15,442 nucleotides of DNA from Firmicutes bacterium UBA1535 (GTDB taxonomy: Bacteria > Bacillota > Clostridia > Tissierellales > Sedimentibacteraceae). Numbering within the stretch: the stretch's first letter is position 1; each line of letters begins with the position of its first letter. The notes beneath the pieces are model-generated. The model was not told the origin of the DNA and ran no database searches. It saw only the letters and a list, made by a program, of their open reading frames with translations. The DNA is taken from assembly GCA_002323775.1 (NCBI GenBank), contig DCPV01000177.1, positions 1 to 15,442 of the forward strand, in the 5' to 3' direction. Positions 13,767 to 15,442 of the stretch are shown here, in pieces. The translations under genes and the position numbers were made by a program.

Positions 13767-14213
13767 TTAATCTGAGCATTTTTGCATCATTTTCAAAATA
13801 AGCTCTGTTTCACCTGAAATTATAACTCTAGCAATATTGATTTTAGAATCATAATTAAAAGAAAAGCTTATTTCACCATATTGATTTGAATTTATTTGCT
13901 CTATTATTTTATCGCACAAAATCTCTGCCTCTGCGTCACTTTTGACTAAATAATCAAAAATTGAGCACACAGAATTTACGCTTTTTTTCTTATTATTTAT
14001 AAAATCTCGTACTATAGAATACCTTTTAATTTGAATACTCTGATCCACAAATGGTTCATGTAAAAACTTTTCAACTTCATCTTCGCTGAAAATCCACGCT
14101 CCATCTTTTTTACTTCCTTTTAAAAGCCCATTTTTTATATAAGTACGAATTGTTCTTGTTGAAAGGCTTGCTATCATAGCTATATCTGTTATTGAATAAT
14201 ATTCTTTTCTCAA
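13767..14213 (-). CDS. Small MerR-like helix-turn-helix protein
   Basis: This protein has 148 residues from the TTG at 14213. Residues about 5-50 form a MerR/excisionase-type helix-turn-helix (YYSITDIAMIASLSTRTIRT, then YIKNGLLKGSKKDGAWIFSEDEVEKFL). The rest, about 95 residues, is an alpha/beta domain without a motif I recognise. It does not look like a phage excisionase, since no integrase or attachment site is nearby. A GTG at 14222 is in frame, but it lies inside the ribosome site GCAGGTGA that serves the TTG five to six bases on, so TTG is favoured. It follows the truncated Xre gene on the same strand after 90 bases holding an inverted repeat. It probably regulates itself or nearby genes. 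Confidence 0.75.
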   Translation of the reverse strand: MRKEYYSITDIAMIASLSTRTIRTYIKNGLLKGSKKDGAWIFSEDEVEKFLHEPFVDQSIQIKRYSIVRDFINNKKKSVNSVCSIFDYLVKSDAEAEILCDKIIEQINSNQYGEISFSFNYDSKINIARVIISGETELILKMMQKCSD

Positions 14214-14242
14214 TCTTTTCACCTGCTTAATATTGTTTGAAT

Positions 14243-14268
14243 ATGTGATTTTTTATAATATATCACAT
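14243..14268. repeat. Inverted repeat upstream of the MerR-like gene
   Basis: ATGTGAT (14243-14249) and ATCACAT (14262-14268) are perfect 7-base arms around a 12-base AT spacer. It lies 30-55 bases before the TTG start, where an operator over the -10 would be. No T-run follows, which argues against a terminator. Confidence 0.4.
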
Positions 14269-14303
14269 CATTTATTAAAGATGATTACTCTTACCAATTC
14301 ATT

Positions 14304-14675
14304 TCAGCATCTGAAATAACCAGTTTTCCATAACTCAACTTTGTTTACATATAGATAGTCAAGAACCAGCTCGTTTTCAAGACTTTCCTTTATTATTACA
14401 CCTGTATACAAGCTTTGCTTATCATTTGCTCCTGCTGATATATTGCATGATTGATTTTCCTTTACATCACTAATTTCCAAGTTATCTTTAAGCAACACAT
14501 CTGTAGAAGTGTTAAATAGTTTACTCAGTAAAAGTATTTTATCAAGCTCAGGCAGTGAAATGTCCATTTCCCATTTTGATATTGATTGTCTGCTCACATT
14601 GCACAATTCTGCTAATTGTTCCTGAGAGTAAGCGTAACTTTTTCTTAAAAATTGAATTTTATCTGATAATTTCAT
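14304..14675 (-). CDS. Xre-family regulator, C-terminus probably lost
   Basis: This is a 123-residue protein with a Cro/CI helix-turn-helix at residues 5-60 (YSQEQLAELCNVSRQSISKW). Residues 85-119 (LYTGVIIKESLENELVLDYL, then YVNKVELWKTG) begin a second domain that I recall from longer clostridial regulators. The protein stops abruptly with YFRC. Just past the break, another frame reads KLVISDAEMNW and then stops, which looks like the family's usual end (GIPDEQMNW-like). An internal deletion that shifted the frame would explain both. The ribosome site AAGGAGG is eight bases before ATG. The DNA-binding part is complete, so the protein may still work. It is divergent from the other Xre gene at 14921. 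Confidence 0.8.
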   Translation of the reverse strand: MKLSDKIQFLRKSYAYSQEQLAELCNVSRQSISKWEMDISLPELDKILLLSKLFNTSTDVLLKDNLEISDVKENQSCNISAGANDKQSLYTGVIIKESLENELVLDYLYVNKVELWKTGYFRC

Positions 14676-14722
14676 TTCTTCAACCTCCTTTAGATTAATA
14701 ATACAATTTTTTATTATTAAAG

Positions 14723-14751
14723 TCTATAAGGTGTGGGTTTCTTTTTCGCAA
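14723..14751 (-). promoter_or_regulatory. Promoter of the truncated Xre gene
   Basis: On the minus strand TTGCGA (14751-14746), 17 bases, then TATAGA (14728-14723), about 45 bases before the start codon. Confidence 0.5.
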
Positions 14752-14797
14752 CTTGAGGTTGACAGATATTAAAGATAGTTAAAAGCTCTAATTTGCA

Positions 14798-14814
14798 CGA
14801 TACATATTGTATCG
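14798..14814. repeat. Perfect palindrome between the divergent Xre genes
   Basis: CGATACATATTGTATCG has perfect 7-base arms with a 3-base centre. It lies in the 245-base divergent gap, between the two promoters. It differs from the AGTATACT sites and so may be the operator of the other regulator. Confidence 0.5.
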
Positions 14815-14844
14815 CTATGGTAAAAAAATATCAATAAATATTTT

Positions 14845-14880
14845 TGCAAAGTATACTTGACAAATAATGCAAAGTATACT
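14845..14880 (+). promoter_or_regulatory. Twin operator-like repeats over the small Xre promoter
   Basis: TGCAAAGTATACT occurs twice without mismatch, at 14845-14857 and 14868-14880. The offset is 23 bases, and each copy contains the palindrome AGTATACT. One copy abuts the -35 and the other overlaps the spacer and -10. A dimer bound here would block RNA polymerase, so autorepression by the Xre protein encoded next is likely. Confidence 0.7.
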
Positions 14881-14885
14881 ATACT
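14857..14885 (+). promoter_or_regulatory. Strong sigma-A promoter of the small Xre gene
   Basis: TTGACA (14857-14862), 17 bases, then TATACT (14880-14885), close to consensus. Transcription would start near 14892, about 30 bases before the TTG start. Confidence 0.85.
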
Positions 14886-14920
14886 AAATTTGTTAAATGA
14901 ATATTAAAAAGGAGGATATA

Positions 14921-15124
14921 TTGAAAACACGGATTGCCGAATTGAGAAAAGAAAAAAAAATATCGCAAGAAGAACTTGCATTAGCTGTCGGAGTTACCCG
15001 ACAAACAATTACTTCTATTGAAGTTGAAAAATATGTTGCGTCTTTGCCTTTGGCATATAAGATTGCCCGATATTTTGATTTGTCGATAGAAGATGTTTTT
15101 GATTTTTCGGAAATAGATGATTAA
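14921..15124 (+). CDS. Small Xre-family transcriptional regulator
   Basis: This protein has 67 residues from the TTG at 14921 and is almost entirely a helix-turn-helix domain (TRIAELRKEKKISQEELALA, then VGVTRQTITSIE). It is the short single-domain type that usually acts as a dimeric repressor. The usual ERGKYNPSL after the recognition helix reads EVEKYVASL here, an atypical turn. An upstream ATG at 14897 is in frame, but AAGGAGG lies between it and the TTG and is well placed only for the TTG. That start gives the normal MKTRIAELR. The next gene, with its own GGAGG and a 14-base gap, encodes a small membrane protein, a common pairing for this type of regulator. Confidence 0.9.
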   Translation: MKTRIAELRKEKKISQEELALAVGVTRQTITSIEVEKYVASLPLAYKIARYFDLSIEDVFDFSEIDD

Positions 15125-15138
15125 ATGGAGGATTTGGA

Positions 15139-15442
15139 ATGGAACAATTTAAAAAGAAATTAAAAAGAAGAATATACTTGCTTTTAGCGCTTTCATCACT
15201 TACTGCTTTATTAGGAGTATATGATGTGTTTTTTGCTCCGGAAGCACTAAAAAACATGAACGTATTTGAGTTTCAAATGGGAGCGACGATTGCTATATGT
15301 ATTTTGTCATTACTGAATGTTTTTAAATACTCTAAGATTTTAAAGGATGATAGCAAGCTAAAACTTGAATGTAACAAGGAAAATGATGAAAGAACTAAAG
15401 CCATTAAAAGCAAAGCCGGCATACCAATTTTGCCTGTTTTAT
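15139..15442 (+). CDS. Membrane protein partner of the Xre regulator (cut by right edge)
   Basis: The frame runs from ATG at 15139 (GGAGG eight bases upstream) to the window end, 101 codons. It starts with a basic stretch (MEQFKKKLKRRIY), then has a membrane segment at about 13-32 and another at about 48-64. A charged loop (KILKDDSKLKLECNKENDER) and TKAIKSKAGIPILPVL, likely the start of a third segment, follow. I recall small multi-pass proteins with a DER-xxAI motif next to single-domain Xre regulators, but the exact family is uncertain. It is probably co-transcribed with the regulator. Its function is unknown. Confidence 0.75.
   Translation, partial: MEQFKKKLKRRIYLLLALSSLTALLGVYDVFFAPEALKNMNVFEFQMGATIAICILSLLNVFKYSKILKDDSKLKLECNKENDERTKAIKSKAGIPILPVL

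Overview
The window is AT-rich, with strong AGGAGG-type ribosome binding sites, several TTG/GTG starts and compact convergent and divergent operons. It carries a CotH-family gene and LytTR, MerR and Xre regulators. Together these point to a chromosomal segment of a low-GC Gram-positive bacterium, most likely an anaerobic Clostridia relative; I cannot name a species. I see no rRNA, tRNA, insertion sequence or CRISPR array.

Left block (1-4800, all minus strand). This is one apparent operon read right to left: a VTC/CYTH-domain polyphosphate-polymerase-like protein, a DUF4956 membrane protein, a membrane-anchored CotH-like kinase, an OmpR/PhoB-type response regulator, and a sensor histidine kinase that runs off the left edge. 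Upstream of the VTC gene are 11-bp-phased TTCAG/TTCAA repeats that could be the regulator's own operator. The set looks like a signal-responsive envelope or phosphate-chemistry system.

Middle block (4864-10102). A MerR-family regulator (minus) has its own strong terminator and a textbook MerR promoter with a 19-bp spacer and an internal dyad. Facing away from it is a plus-strand operon of LytTR regulator, DUF3021 membrane protein, ABC ATPase and ABC-2 permease. It is headed by a sigma-A promoter with a 21-bp-spaced direct repeat typical of LytTR binding. A separate extended -10 promoter then drives a pentapeptide-repeat protein and a histidine phosphatase, closed by a clear terminator.

Accessory block (10122-12512). 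Two related copies of a small Asn/Gln-rich protein gene (minus) flank an unrecognised 340-residue protein with a Cys cluster. The two copies share 5' and 3' non-coding sequence, including a promoter/palindrome and a 3' inverted repeat. In the left copy the middle is an asparagine-codon microsatellite and the conserved C-terminus survives only as an out-of-frame relic.

Right block (12592-15442). A predicted HExxH zincin-like protein, a short MerR-like HTH protein and an Xre regulator that looks C-terminally truncated lie on the minus strand. Divergent from them is a small Xre regulator with a membrane-protein partner cut by the right edge; its promoter is overlaid by two identical 13-bp operator-like repeats.
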